Positions 54,097-62,682 of a stretch of DNA of 64,000 nt are shown here, piece after piece. Source of the DNA: an uncultured Methylophaga sp. (GTDB taxonomy: Bacteria; Pseudomonadota; Gammaproteobacteria; Nitrosococcales; Methylophagaceae); assembly GCA_913055695.1 (NCBI GenBank), contig CAJXKF010000002.1:310001-374000 (forward strand), in the 5' to 3' direction. Both the position numbers and the translations under genes were made by a program. The stretch's first letter is position 1, and the number at the start of each line of letters is the position of its first letter. Below the pieces are notes generated by a model. The model made no database searches. It was not told where the DNA came from and saw only the letters and a program-made list of their open reading frames with translations.

Positions 54097-55263
54097 TTAT
54101 TCCTGTTCCGGCCGTTGCTCAGCAGCTGCGTCATCCGCCTGCACGAGGGTGTCGGGCTCTTGCCACGCCAATTCAACAGGGTTGGGGGTAACGGGCTGGG
54201 CCGCCTGTCGGATCCGCTGAATGCCGTTAATGACCACGCGTTCATTGCCGCTCAGTCCCTGACTGACCACAATCAGGTCGTTATCCAGCAGGTTGCCAAC
54301 CTGCACATACTGCCGCTGTACGGTGTCATTACTATCAACGACATAGACGAACTTTTTGTCCTGGTCGGTATTGATGGCCTTTTCCGGCACCAGAATGGCT
54401 TCGTAGTTGGCTCTGCCCAACAGACGGGCACGGCCGAACAGGCCCGGGTAGATAATGCCGTTGTCATTATTGACGGTGGCAGTAGCCTGAATGGTGCCGG
54501 TAGAGTTATCGACGGCGTTGTCGACAAAGTGCATCTCGCCCTGATGGTAGAACTTATCTTCATCCAGCAGTTTGATGTATATCGGATTCGGCGCGGTATC
54601 GCTGCTTGGACGTTGACCGGCCCGATCCAGACGCAGATATTTGAGCAGATCCGTCTGCGAGCCTTCAAAACGGAAATGAATCGGATTGGTGCTGACGATG
54701 CGGGTTAATACCGTTTCGTTTTCTTCCACCATATTGCCGACATCCACATAGCTGTCGCTGACCTTGCCATCAATCGGAGAGGTGACTTCGGTAAAAGCCA
54801 TTTGCAGACGCGCATTGTCCAGTGACGATTTGGCAATTTGTAATTCCTGAAAGCGGCGATCGGCTTCTTCCTGAGAAATTGCGCGGCTCTCACGCAGATT
54901 CTGGGCGCGTTCCCATTCTTTCTGTGCCAGTTGGTACTGTGCTTTTATCCGCTGTAGTTCATAGCTAAATGGGCGCGGGTCAATGACGTAGAGCACATCG
55001 CCTTTTTTCACCATTTGTCCGTCTTTGAATCTTTTTTCCACCAGGTAACCGGTGACGCGGGCACGTAACTGAACATCGTTAATGGCCTCGAAACGGCCTG
55101 TAAACTCATCCCAGTCGGTCAGCGTATGTTTTAACGGTGTCGCCACATCGACTTCCGGCGGCGGTGGGGGACTTGGAGCAGCGTCGGCATTCTGTGTGGT
55201 ATCGGTGCAGGCTGTGGTGGCCAGCGTTATTAAAAAGACAAAAGCTGAAAATGAAAGTCGCAT
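54097..55263 (-). CDS. RND efflux periplasmic adaptor (AcrA/MexA type)
   Basis: Membrane-fusion lipoprotein of 388 aa. Lipobox TTAC (Cys about residue 20), a proline-rich stretch SPPPPPEVDV, the lipoyl half-motifs around FTGRFEAINDVQLRARVTGYL and a coiled hairpin (about 105-150), then the second lipoyl half with TEVTSPIDGKV. The ATG at 55263 is used; a longer frame to 55302 does not give a signal peptide. First gene of the pump operon, with the AraC-type operator copy about 148 nt upstream of the start. Confidence 0.94.
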   Translation of the reverse strand: MRLSFSAFVFLITLATTACTDTTQNADAAPSPPPPPEVDVATPLKHTLTDWDEFTGRFEAINDVQLRARVTGYLVEKRFKDGQMVKKGDVLYVIDPRPFSYELQRIKAQYQLAQKEWERAQNLRESRAISQEEADRRFQELQIAKSSLDNARLQMAFTEVTSPIDGKVSDSYVDVGNMVEENETVLTRIVSTNPIHFRFEGSQTDLLKYLRLDRAGQRPSSDTAPNPIYIKLLDEDKFYHQGEMHFVDNAVDNSTGTIQATATVNNDNGIIYPGLFGRARLLGRANYEAILVPEKAINTDQDKKFVYVVDSNDTVQRQYVQVGNLLDNDLIVVSQGLSGNERVVINGIQRIRQAAQPVTPNPVELAWQEPDTLVQADDAAAEQRPEQE

Positions 55264-55410
55264 GCTTAAACTCCATGAGAAGGTTGCGTCTGATGAACGC
55301 ATACTTTTATTAAAATCCGGTTAATTGACTGACGCTGACCAGGAAAACCGGCCTGCTGAATGCTGTGCCCGATGTCTCAGGCCGTCATTGGGCTGAGGGA
55401 AGTGATTAGC

Positions 55411-55471
55411 ATTGTAGGTAGAAGCGCGCAGACAAGCTTGCCCAAAACTACAGGCTTGTTGACTGATTCTC
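55411..55471 (-). promoter_or_regulatory. AraC-type operator and promoter upstream of the efflux operon
   Basis: Second copy of the 61-nt element. On the - strand it has TCAGTCAA (55466-55459), TTGGGCAA (55445-55438), the shared CTGTAGTTT between them, and TACAAT (55416-55411). Transcription should start near 55404, giving a leader of about 140 nt that contains a 7-bp stem (CGGCCTG/CAGGCCG). Confidence 0.7.
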
Positions 55472-55540
55472 GTTAACCCTGGCTGTTTGTAAACGGGGTA
55501 CAGTGCCGCTTTGAAACAGGTCAGTGCACGCTTTGTCAGG

Positions 55541-56710
55541 CTATTCAGGCGCATAGTGCACCTTGCTTTTAAACAAATACGGAGTGCCGAATAAGCCAAC
55601 TGCTGTCAGCAAGGCCAGTATGCCTGCCAGCAGAAAGGCCCGGCTCTGAAATCCCGGCAGCAGGGTAATGAATGAAGTCAGAAACTGGCCACTGAAAATC
55701 GCCATGGTGTAATACGACAGGCAGCGGCCCATCTGATCAGGTTTGGCTGCCTGCACGGTCATATGGTTTAAAAGCGGAATGCTTAAGCCAAAACCCAGCC
55801 CGCTGGCAATCAACGCCACCATCAGCAGCGCTAAGTCATTGGCAAGGAAGAACAGCCCATGCGCCAGGGCAAAAAAACCAAATGCCAGCGTCAGTGTTAT
55901 CCTTTGTTTGAGTCGCCTGGCGACCGTTGGCATAAAAAAGGCTGACACCACGGCAACAAGCGAAATAAAAGACAGCAGATAGCCGATACGCGCCTCATTC
56001 ATCCCGGCATCTGCCAGCGATATCGGCAGTACCACGATCAGACTGAAAAAGACTGTCATGGCCAATAATGTGATGGCATAAATCGCGCTGAGCGGCAAGC
56101 CTTGACCGGTATTGGCGTTCAGCGCTTTATCAGCGTGGGGCACGGCGGGTGTCAGGCGCGGCAGATAGCGCACAAACATCAGCAGAAATACCCAGGCCAG
56201 CAGATAAATATTCAGTGGCAGGGCCCAGTAAATCGCTGCCAGCTGGCCACCCAGTAACAGGAAAATCACACCGCCAAGCTCAATGGCCATGCCCTGTTTC
56301 GCGATCATTGCGAGTCGGGCCGTGCCTTGATACCACTGTGATATCAGCATTGTGCAGGCTGCCATCACCAGCGCGGTAGTACCCCCCAGTAACAGGCGGT
56401 CAACATAGACTATCAGCGGTTCAGCAAGCGCACTGACGCCCATACCCAGCAGACCATATAAAAACAGCCCGGCCAGGCAGGCGCGATAGGCGCCAACGGT
56501 ATCAATGATACGACCGGTCAAGGGGGCGAACACAATGGCACCGAGTGCCGGTAAGGTCACCAGCCAGCTGGGATGCGCTGATACATTCAACGCCTCAGCG
56601 ATAGTGACAACACCCGGCGCCACCACCGAGCCAACCATAATGGTCAGGCTGGCGATGCAGAGCAGGGTAAACTGGCCCGCGGTCGATAATGAGGTGTTTT
56701 GAGTCGTCAT
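55541..56710 (-). CDS. MFS transporter
   Basis: Major facilitator of 389 aa with about 12 membrane helices and the helix 2-3 motif FAPLTGRIIDTVGAYR, of the drug-efflux (DHA1-like) kind. The substrate cannot be read from the sequence. Transcribed away from a LysR-type gene across a 141-nt spacer, so it is the probable target of that regulator. The adjacent pump-operon operator lies beyond its 3' end. Confidence 0.88.
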   Translation of the reverse strand: MTTQNTSLSTAGQFTLLCIASLTIMVGSVVAPGVVTIAEALNVSAHPSWLVTLPALGAIVFAPLTGRIIDTVGAYRACLAGLFLYGLLGMGVSALAEPLIVYVDRLLLGGTTALVMAACTMLISQWYQGTARLAMIAKQGMAIELGGVIFLLLGGQLAAIYWALPLNIYLLAWVFLLMFVRYLPRLTPAVPHADKALNANTGQGLPLSAIYAITLLAMTVFFSLIVVLPISLADAGMNEARIGYLLSFISLVAVVSAFFMPTVARRLKQRITLTLAFGFFALAHGLFFLANDLALLMVALIASGLGFGLSIPLLNHMTVQAAKPDQMGRCLSYYTMAIFSGQFLTSFITLLPGFQSRAFLLAGILALLTAVGLFGTPYLFKSKVHYAPE

Positions 56711-56789
56711 AACAGCCGGATTGCAAATAAAGGTGTCATAGCGGCGCGTCTCACTCGCCAGCTGGTGAACAGGCTAACGACAATTCATC

Positions 56790-56817
56790 TATAATAGAAA
56801 TGTTATTTTTATATAAC
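56790..56817. promoter_or_regulatory. LysR gene promoter and T-N11-A operator candidate
   Basis: Perfect TATAAT (56790-56795) preceded by TGAACA (56766-56771, 18-nt spacer) reads toward the LysR gene. Directly after it GTTAT-N6-ATAAC (56802-56817) forms a LysR-type dyad with T and A 11 nt apart, at the expected start of transcription. Confidence 0.45.
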
Positions 56818-56851
56818 TCCTATACGTTTTTATTATGGATGGGTGCTGAAG

Positions 56852-57781
56852 ATGGACATCAAAATGCTCAGAAGCTTCATCAGTGTGGCTGACAGCGGGA
56901 GTTTTTCAGCGGCAGCGAGAGAGCTGCATACAGTGCAACCGGCGATCAGCCGGCATATTTCACAGTTGGAAGAGTCGCTGGGCGTGGCACTGTTCAACAG
57001 AAACTCGCGGGAAGTGCTGATCACATCGGCCGGTAGACAGTTGCTGGTCGATGCCAGAAACATTCTGGCGCAGCTGGAGCAGGCGAAAGTGAATGCCCAA
57101 CGGGCAGATAAAGGCGAAATCGGCAGCCTTAAAATTGCGCATATGCCTTCGGCCTGTCTGCCCTTCATGGCGCGGCTGGTGAGCAGTTATCTGGAAGATT
57201 ATCCCAATGTCCATATCAGCCTGTTTGAAATGACAGTCACCGAACAATTGCAGGCTTTTGAGGAAGACAGAATCGACATTGGCTTCTCTCGGCCGATGCC
57301 GGCTACCTTAAGTGATGCCTTTGTCAGTCATGATATCTATATCGATCGGCTGGTCGTGGTGGTCAATGAGCAGCATCCCTTTGCTGACAGGCGGTCAATT
57401 GAGCTGGACGAACTGCAGAATGAGGATTTTATTCTGTTTAACCGGGAGGAAGCCGTAGGCCTGTTCGATGACACCATATTATTGTGCCGGGAAGCCGGTT
57501 TCTCACCTAACATTATCAGTCAGCCCCGACATATGCAGACGTTACTGACTGAGGTCGCCGCCGGCCTTGGTGTTGCCATCGGCCCGGAATGCATCAGAAA
57601 ACAGCACACGCTGGGTTGTCATTTCCTCAGCATTGAAGGGGTCGACAAAACCATCCCGTTACAACTTCACTTCAAAAAAAGCAATCATGCCGCCACCGTT
57701 AAACCCTTTGTAGACAACACTTTAAGACTTAAACCTGAAGTTGTTCGCAGTATGGAAAATCCCCGCTTAACAGATTTGTAA
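56852..57781 (+). CDS. LysR family transcriptional regulator
   Basis: 309-residue regulator. The N-terminal winged helix has MLRSFISVADSGSFSAAARELHTVQPAISRHISQLEESLGVALF, followed by a type 2 periplasmic-binding-like effector domain (about 92-295). It resembles the BenM/CatM group of aromatic-compound sensors, but the effector is unknown. The ATG at 56852 is preferred over a GTG three codons upstream. The divergent MFS gene is the likely target. Confidence 0.92.
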   Translation: MDIKMLRSFISVADSGSFSAAARELHTVQPAISRHISQLEESLGVALFNRNSREVLITSAGRQLLVDARNILAQLEQAKVNAQRADKGEIGSLKIAHMPSACLPFMARLVSSYLEDYPNVHISLFEMTVTEQLQAFEEDRIDIGFSRPMPATLSDAFVSHDIYIDRLVVVVNEQHPFADRRSIELDELQNEDFILFNREEAVGLFDDTILLCREAGFSPNIISQPRHMQTLLTEVAAGLGVAIGPECIRKQHTLGCHFLSIEGVDKTIPLQLHFKKSNHAATVKPFVDNTLRLKPEVVRSMENPRLTDL

Positions 57782-57789
57782 AGCCATCT

Positions 57790-58767
57790 TTAGAAACCTT
57801 GACGGCCATGCGGCTGATCCAGATCCAATAATGGCCCGGCGGGCACAATACCCGTCGGGTTGATGGTGCCGTGACTGCGATAATAATGCTGTTTGATATG
57901 GGCCATATTGACTGTGTCCGAAACGCCGGGCCACTGATACAGTTCACGCAGATAGCCTGACAGCTTCGGGTAATCCGCAATACGTTTCAGATTGCATTTG
58001 AAGTGGCCAAAATAGACAGCGTCAAAGCGGAGCAGGGTTGTAAAAAGTCGCCAGTCCGCTTCTGTCAGCTCGTCACCAAGCAGATAGCGTTGTTGTGACA
58101 GTCGCTGGTCAATATTGTCCAGCGCTTCAAAGAGCGGCATGACGGCTTCTTCGTAGGCAGCCTGAGTGGTGGCAAAGCCTGCCTTGTAAACACCATTATT
58201 GATGCGGTCATAAACATAAGCATTGATATCATCAATCTCGGCTCGTAATGCCTGAGGGTAAAAGTCAGCGTTTCTGGCCCCCAGTTGATCAAAAGCCGAG
58301 TTGAACATACGAATAATCTCGGCGGATTCATTGTTCACAATCCGATTCTGTTGTTTGTCCCACAATACCGGCACGGTCACACGGCCGGTGAACTCCGGCT
58401 CGGCAGCGGTATAGATCTGATGCAGAAAATGCGCATCATAAACCGGGTCTGCAATGACGCCATCATCAGCCGCGAAGGTCCAGCCGTTTTCGCCCATATA
58501 AGGGTTCACCACCGACAGCGAGATCATCGATTCCAGCCCCTTGAGTTTACGGAATATGAGAGTCCGGTGTGCCCAGGGGCAGGCCAGCGAAACGTAGAGA
58601 TGATAACGGTTTTTTTCAGCCGAGAAGCCACCCTCACCGCTGGGACCGGGCTTACCATCTGCGGTTACCCAATGCCGGAATTTAGACTCATCGCGTTTGA
58701 AGCGACCCTGATTTGAGGCCGTGTCATACCAGCGGTCATGCCAATGCCCGTTAATAAGCAGTCCCAT
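57790..58767 (-). CDS. yqjG: Glutathionyl-hydroquinone reductase
   Basis: Xi-class glutathione transferase that removes glutathione from glutathionyl-hydroquinones. The 325-residue protein has the catalytic motif SLACPWAHRT (Cys about residue 63), VVNPYMGENGWTF, the strongly conserved DPVYDAHFLHQIY and VPVLWDKQQNRIVNNESAEIIRMFN, as in YqjG/ECM4 proteins. It ends 9 nt from the convergent LysR gene. Confidence 0.94.
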   Translation of the reverse strand: MGLLINGHWHDRWYDTASNQGRFKRDESKFRHWVTADGKPGPSGEGGFSAEKNRYHLYVSLACPWAHRTLIFRKLKGLESMISLSVVNPYMGENGWTFAADDGVIADPVYDAHFLHQIYTAAEPEFTGRVTVPVLWDKQQNRIVNNESAEIIRMFNSAFDQLGARNADFYPQALRAEIDDINAYVYDRINNGVYKAGFATTQAAYEEAVMPLFEALDNIDQRLSQQRYLLGDELTEADWRLFTTLLRFDAVYFGHFKCNLKRIADYPKLSGYLRELYQWPGVSDTVNMAHIKQHYYRSHGTINPTGIVPAGPLLDLDQPHGRQGF

Positions 58768-58916
58768 GACTGTCTCCTGTCACTATCTGATGGCTATTCT
58801 GGCTGTTTAGAGACCACAAGGTTCCAAATCCCCCCAGTCATGAAGGGTTTACTGTCAATCATCGATTAGGCAGAGTGAGCATGATTGCCTGAGCTGAATT
58901 GGACATTGGATACCGC

Positions 58917-61349
58917 ATGAAAAAAAGCCTGATTACGCCGCTGTCGTTAATTGTGTTGGTGGCCGCCCTGTGCCTGGTTGCCAGCTATTACATCAAGGAC
59001 TTCCGCTTTGATGCCTCGGAAGACACGCTGGTTGCCGAAGGCGATCCCGATCTCGCTTATTACCGGGATATCAACGAACAGTTCGGTGGGGAAGGGTTCC
59101 TGGTACTGACCTATAAGCCGACGCAGCAGCCTTTGCTCAGCCCGGCAAGCATTAAGGACTTGCAGCAGTTAGTTACCGAGCTGGAACAGGTAAAAGGTGT
59201 CAGCAACGTGGATTCGGTGCTTGAAGCGCCACTGCTGCAAAGCCCGCCCGTGCCGGTCTCGGAGCTTGCGACCGGTTACCGCACGCTGCTGTCGGATGAT
59301 GTTGATCTGGCGATGGCGAGAAAAGAACTCAGCAACAGCCCGCTGTTCCGGAATTTGTTGATATCCGACGATGGTCAGACGACGGCTATTCGTATTCAAC
59401 TGGAACAGAATCAGCAGCTCGCCCAGGTCAGACAGGAGCGTCGGCAGCTTCGATCCATTGAAAACCCCACAGCTGAACAGGAACAGAAGCTGACCGCAGT
59501 TGAAACACGCTATCAGCAGGTTTATAGCCAGCATCTGCAGGACAGAGAGCAACTGATCGCAGATATCCGCGCGATTCGTGACGATCTGAGTGATGAAGTG
59601 GTCGCCTATCTCGGCGGCATACCGATGATTGCCGCCGACATGATCAGCTACGTCAAACAGGATGTGGTGATGTTCGGCACGATAGTCATTGCCATTATTT
59701 CAGTCATGCTGTTCTGGCTGTTTCGGCAGTTACGCTGGGTGCTGTTCCCGCTGGCGAGCACCGCTGTCACTATTTACCTGACCACCGGCATACTGGGCTT
59801 TTTACAGCAGCCGACCACGGTTATTTCATCCAATTATATTTCGCTACTGACTATTTTCAGTATTTCCTTTGCCATACATCTGATTGTCCGTTACCGGGAA
59901 CTGGCTGCTAAAAACACCGATATGAGTCATCAGGCTCTGGTCCTGGAAACCATGAAAGACAAACTCGCACCTTGCATCTACATGGCATTGACCACCATGG
60001 TCGCCTTCGGCTCACTGGTCACCAGCGATATTGTGCCGGTGATGGACTTCGGCTGGATTATGAGTATTGGCATTCTGCTCTCATTTCTGATGACCTACAT
60101 CTTATTTGCCGGCATTCTCTTGCTTCTACCCAGAGGTGGCGACCGCGCCAGCCTGCATGATGAGCCACGCATCACGCGCTTATTGAGCGCACTTGCCGTG
60201 AAACGTAGCGGGCTGGTGCTGGGGCTGATGCTGATTGGCTTTGTCATTGCCTCGCTGGGGATCAGCCGGCTCAGCATGGATAACCGTTTTGTCGACTATT
60301 TCCGTGACCATACCGAGATCCATAAAGGGCTGGAATTTATCGATAAAAATCTGGGTGGCACCATGCCGATGGATATCATTCTGCAATTCCCGCCCTATGA
60401 AGAACCGGATGAAGCAGAGGCCGAGTTTTTCAGCACCGGTGCCGAGGATACCAACGCCAGACTCTACTGGTTCACGCCTACCAAGATTCAGTACCTTCGG
60501 GAAATGCATGAGTATCTTGAGAGCAAGGAAGCGGTGGGCAAAATCATTTCACTGGAGAATCTGGAACAGGTCGCTCAGACCTACAATAATGGTGAACCAC
60601 TCGGACCTGTTGAACTGGTCACTGCACTCAAGGCCATGCCTGAACGTGTCTATCAGGATTTGATTGAGCCGTATGCCTCACCTGAAAGTGGCATGATGCG
60701 GATTAGTCTGCGCCTGCACGAGACGGTGCCCGATTACACCATCGAGGGCCTCATAGCTGATATCAAGCACCATGCCGTTAATGAATTGGGCTTTGAGCCT
60801 GAGAATGTACAGATAACCGGCATGGCAGTGCTGTTCAACGGCATGCTGCAGCATCTGTTTGATTCCCAGACTTCGACACTGCTGTTTGTCATTCTGGCTA
60901 CCCTCATCATGTTCGTTCTGCTGTTGCGGTCGCTGACACTGGCAGTGCTGGGACTGATTCCCAATGTGCTGGCTGCCGCGACTGCACTGGGGCTGATGGG
61001 CTATCTGGGCATACCGCTGGATGTGATGACCATTACCATTGCAGCCATTATTATTGGTATCGGTGTCGATGATGCGATTCATTATCTGCATCGCTTCAGG
61101 AAGGAGTATGCTGCCAGCAACAATGTCAGAAAAGCTGTCAGTCTCAGTCATCAGAGTATCGGTAATGCGATTTACTACACCTCGATTACGGTGATCATCG
61201 GCTTTTCGGTGCTGGCCTTTTCCAACTTCATCCCCAGCGTCTATTTTGGTCTGATGACGGCACTGGCTATGCTGCTGGCCCTGTTGGCCAATCTGACCAT
61301 ATTGCCGGGCTTGTTGATCCTCGCTTATCAGTCAAAAGATAAGCAGTGA
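58917..61349 (+). CDS. MMPL/HpnN-type RND superfamily exporter
   Basis: RND-family protein of 810 aa with 12 predicted membrane helices in two halves, each with a large periplasmic loop. Distinguishing motifs are SEDTLVAEGDPDLAYYRDI in the first loop, SLLTIFSISFAIHLIVRYRE in helix 4 and IAAIIIGIGVDDAIHYLHRFRKEY in helix 10. Its size and its MlaC-like partner resemble the HpnN-HpnM pair that handles hopanoids, but no hopanoid synthesis genes are nearby. The ATG at 58917 is used; a TTG at 58899 is less likely. Confidence 0.9.
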   Translation: MKKSLITPLSLIVLVAALCLVASYYIKDFRFDASEDTLVAEGDPDLAYYRDINEQFGGEGFLVLTYKPTQQPLLSPASIKDLQQLVTELEQVKGVSNVDSVLEAPLLQSPPVPVSELATGYRTLLSDDVDLAMARKELSNSPLFRNLLISDDGQTTAIRIQLEQNQQLAQVRQERRQLRSIENPTAEQEQKLTAVETRYQQVYSQHLQDREQLIADIRAIRDDLSDEVVAYLGGIPMIAADMISYVKQDVVMFGTIVIAIISVMLFWLFRQLRWVLFPLASTAVTIYLTTGILGFLQQPTTVISSNYISLLTIFSISFAIHLIVRYRELAAKNTDMSHQALVLETMKDKLAPCIYMALTTMVAFGSLVTSDIVPVMDFGWIMSIGILLSFLMTYILFAGILLLLPRGGDRASLHDEPRITRLLSALAVKRSGLVLGLMLIGFVIASLGISRLSMDNRFVDYFRDHTEIHKGLEFIDKNLGGTMPMDIILQFPPYEEPDEAEAEFFSTGAEDTNARLYWFTPTKIQYLREMHEYLESKEAVGKIISLENLEQVAQTYNNGEPLGPVELVTALKAMPERVYQDLIEPYASPESGMMRISLRLHETVPDYTIEGLIADIKHHAVNELGFEPENVQITGMAVLFNGMLQHLFDSQTSTLLFVILATLIMFVLLLRSLTLAVLGLIPNVLAAATALGLMGYLGIPLDVMTITIAAIIIGIGVDDAIHYLHRFRKEYAASNNVRKAVSLSHQSIGNAIYYTSITVIIGFSVLAFSNFIPSVYFGLMTALAMLLALLANLTILPGLLILAYQSKDKQ

Positions 61350-61413
61350 ACTCCGAGCCGTGAAAACTGACTTATTGATAGAACTATTCTCATCGGAAAA
61401 GGAAAGAATATTT

Positions 61414-62061
61414 ATGCGTCAAGCGACTTTTTTCCAGCTGGCTTTCATGTCACTGCTGCTCTTCACACTACCAGCCAGTGCCCAGCAGGACAGCGACAAT
61501 CCCAGAGAAATAATTCAGGAGTCAACCAGTGAAGTGCTGGATGTTATCAGAGAACATCAGTCACTGGATGAGGGCCAGATGACTGAGGCCATGGCCGATG
61601 ATTTGTTCAAAGTCCTCGAACCTGTAGTCGACTTCGATGCGATTGCCCGCGGCGTAATGGGTCAGCATGGCAAACAGGCAACACAGCAGCAGAAGCAGGA
61701 GTTTTCCGAAGCCTTTAAACGCAGCCTGTCAAAACTGTATATGAAAAGCTTCCAGACTTTTGAGGTCAAAAGCATTGAAGTGCTGCCACTGCCTGACGAT
61801 TTCAATGCGCAAAGCGATAACCGGGCTTATATCAAAATGAAAGCCCAGACTGCCAATAACAAGATTTATTCGATTGACTATGCCATGGGTAGAAAAAACA
61901 GCGAACAGCCCTGGCAGGTCCATAACATCATTCTGGACGGCGTAAATCTGGGGCTGGTTTACATGAACCAGTTTGACGGTGCAGTGAACCGTCATGGCAG
62001 TGTAGAGGCCGCCATCAACAACTGGTCTTCAGATGAGATCAAGAGCGTCGACGAACTCTAA
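61414..62061 (+). CDS. MlaC/Ttg2D-family periplasmic lipid-binding protein
   Basis: Soluble periplasmic protein of 215 aa with a Sec signal peptide (about 1-22, ending ASA) and the MlaC fold: PREIIQESTSEVLDVIRE, the conserved FDAIARGVMGQHGKQAT and YIKMKAQTANNKIYSIDYAM, and WQVHNIILDGVNLGLVYMNQF. Such proteins carry phospholipids between membranes. AAAAGGAAAG lies before the ATG at 61414. It follows the RND gene by 64 nt and converges on pqiC. Confidence 0.9.
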   Translation: MRQATFFQLAFMSLLLFTLPASAQQDSDNPREIIQESTSEVLDVIREHQSLDEGQMTEAMADDLFKVLEPVVDFDAIARGVMGQHGKQATQQQKQEFSEAFKRSLSKLYMKSFQTFEVKSIEVLPLPDDFNAQSDNRAYIKMKAQTANNKIYSIDYAMGRKNSEQPWQVHNIILDGVNLGLVYMNQFDGAVNRHGSVEAAINNWSSDEIKSVDEL

Positions 62062-62075
62062 TCCGGGTAGCCAGC

Positions 62076-62101
62076 CAGCAAATGCTTCAGGGCATTTGCT
62101 G
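62076..62101. terminator. Hairpin between convergent mlaC-like and pqiC genes
   Basis: Perfect 10-bp stem CAGCAAATGC/GCATTTGCTG with a 6-nt loop, spanning the pqiC stop codon. No U-run follows on either strand, so termination is unproven. Confidence 0.45.
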
Positions 62102-62668
62102 CAGCTGCTCACTGATCTGCGCCGACAGTTTATCCAGATTTTCCCCCAAGGCTCTGACCAGAGCAGGGTAGCCGGACTGTTTCAGTTCAGTCTGTAACTC
62201 AAAGCGTTTAATCTTTTCAATATCGCCTTTCTGATTTTTCAACTGCCACTGCCCGCTGGTCAGCGCCAGGCCATCATAACGGCCGTGAAAGGCATGAATA
62301 TCCAATGATAAACGCAAGGCCGCAGCGGTCTGTGATCCCACCACCGTATAAACCTGTTGCTGCTGGTTCAGGCGCGCCTGCAGCCCTCGGCTGATCTGGC
62401 GGCGTAAATCTTCCGCCCAGACATGATTTTTCGCCTGATTGAGGGTGATGTCATCGAGTTGCAGTACCAACCCGGATTTATCCAGAAAATCCGCCAGCTG
62501 CACATCGCTTAATTGCAACAGATTTTTTGTCTCGGGCGTATTCACAAGCTCAGGCTGGCTGGCCGCTTCAGGCAGGAAATAATGCTGTTTGTCTACGTTC
62601 GGTTTGGCACAGGAAGACAGTGCCAGGATCAGCAGAGCAAAAAGAGAAGGTCTTAATTTCATCACCAC
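62087..62668 (-). CDS. pqiC: PqiC/YmbA-type outer-membrane lipoprotein
   Basis: ABC-type transport auxiliary lipoprotein of the YmbA/PqiC family, 193 aa, proposed to anchor the PqiB channel at the outer membrane. The signal ends in lipobox LSSC (Cys about residue 20). The mature part has VQLADFLDKSGLVLQLDD and NHVWAEDLRRQISRGLQARL, which are family features. GTG at 62668 is kept because GGGAG lies 7 nt upstream; ATG at 62662 is an alternative. It starts 14 nt after pqiB. Confidence 0.88.
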   Translation of the reverse strand: MVMKLRPSLFALLILALSSCAKPNVDKQHYFLPEAASQPELVNTPETKNLLQLSDVQLADFLDKSGLVLQLDDITLNQAKNHVWAEDLRRQISRGLQARLNQQQQVYTVVGSQTAAALRLSLDIHAFHGRYDGLALTSGQWQLKNQKGDIEKIKRFELQTELKQSGYPALVRALGENLDKLSAQISEQLQQMP

Positions 62669-62682
62669 AGCACAGCTCCCGA

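Noticed and set aside
53845-54708. 287-codon open frame on the + strand across the RND and adaptor genes
   Set aside because: Antisense to two well-supported genes and spans their junction; no recognisable protein features.
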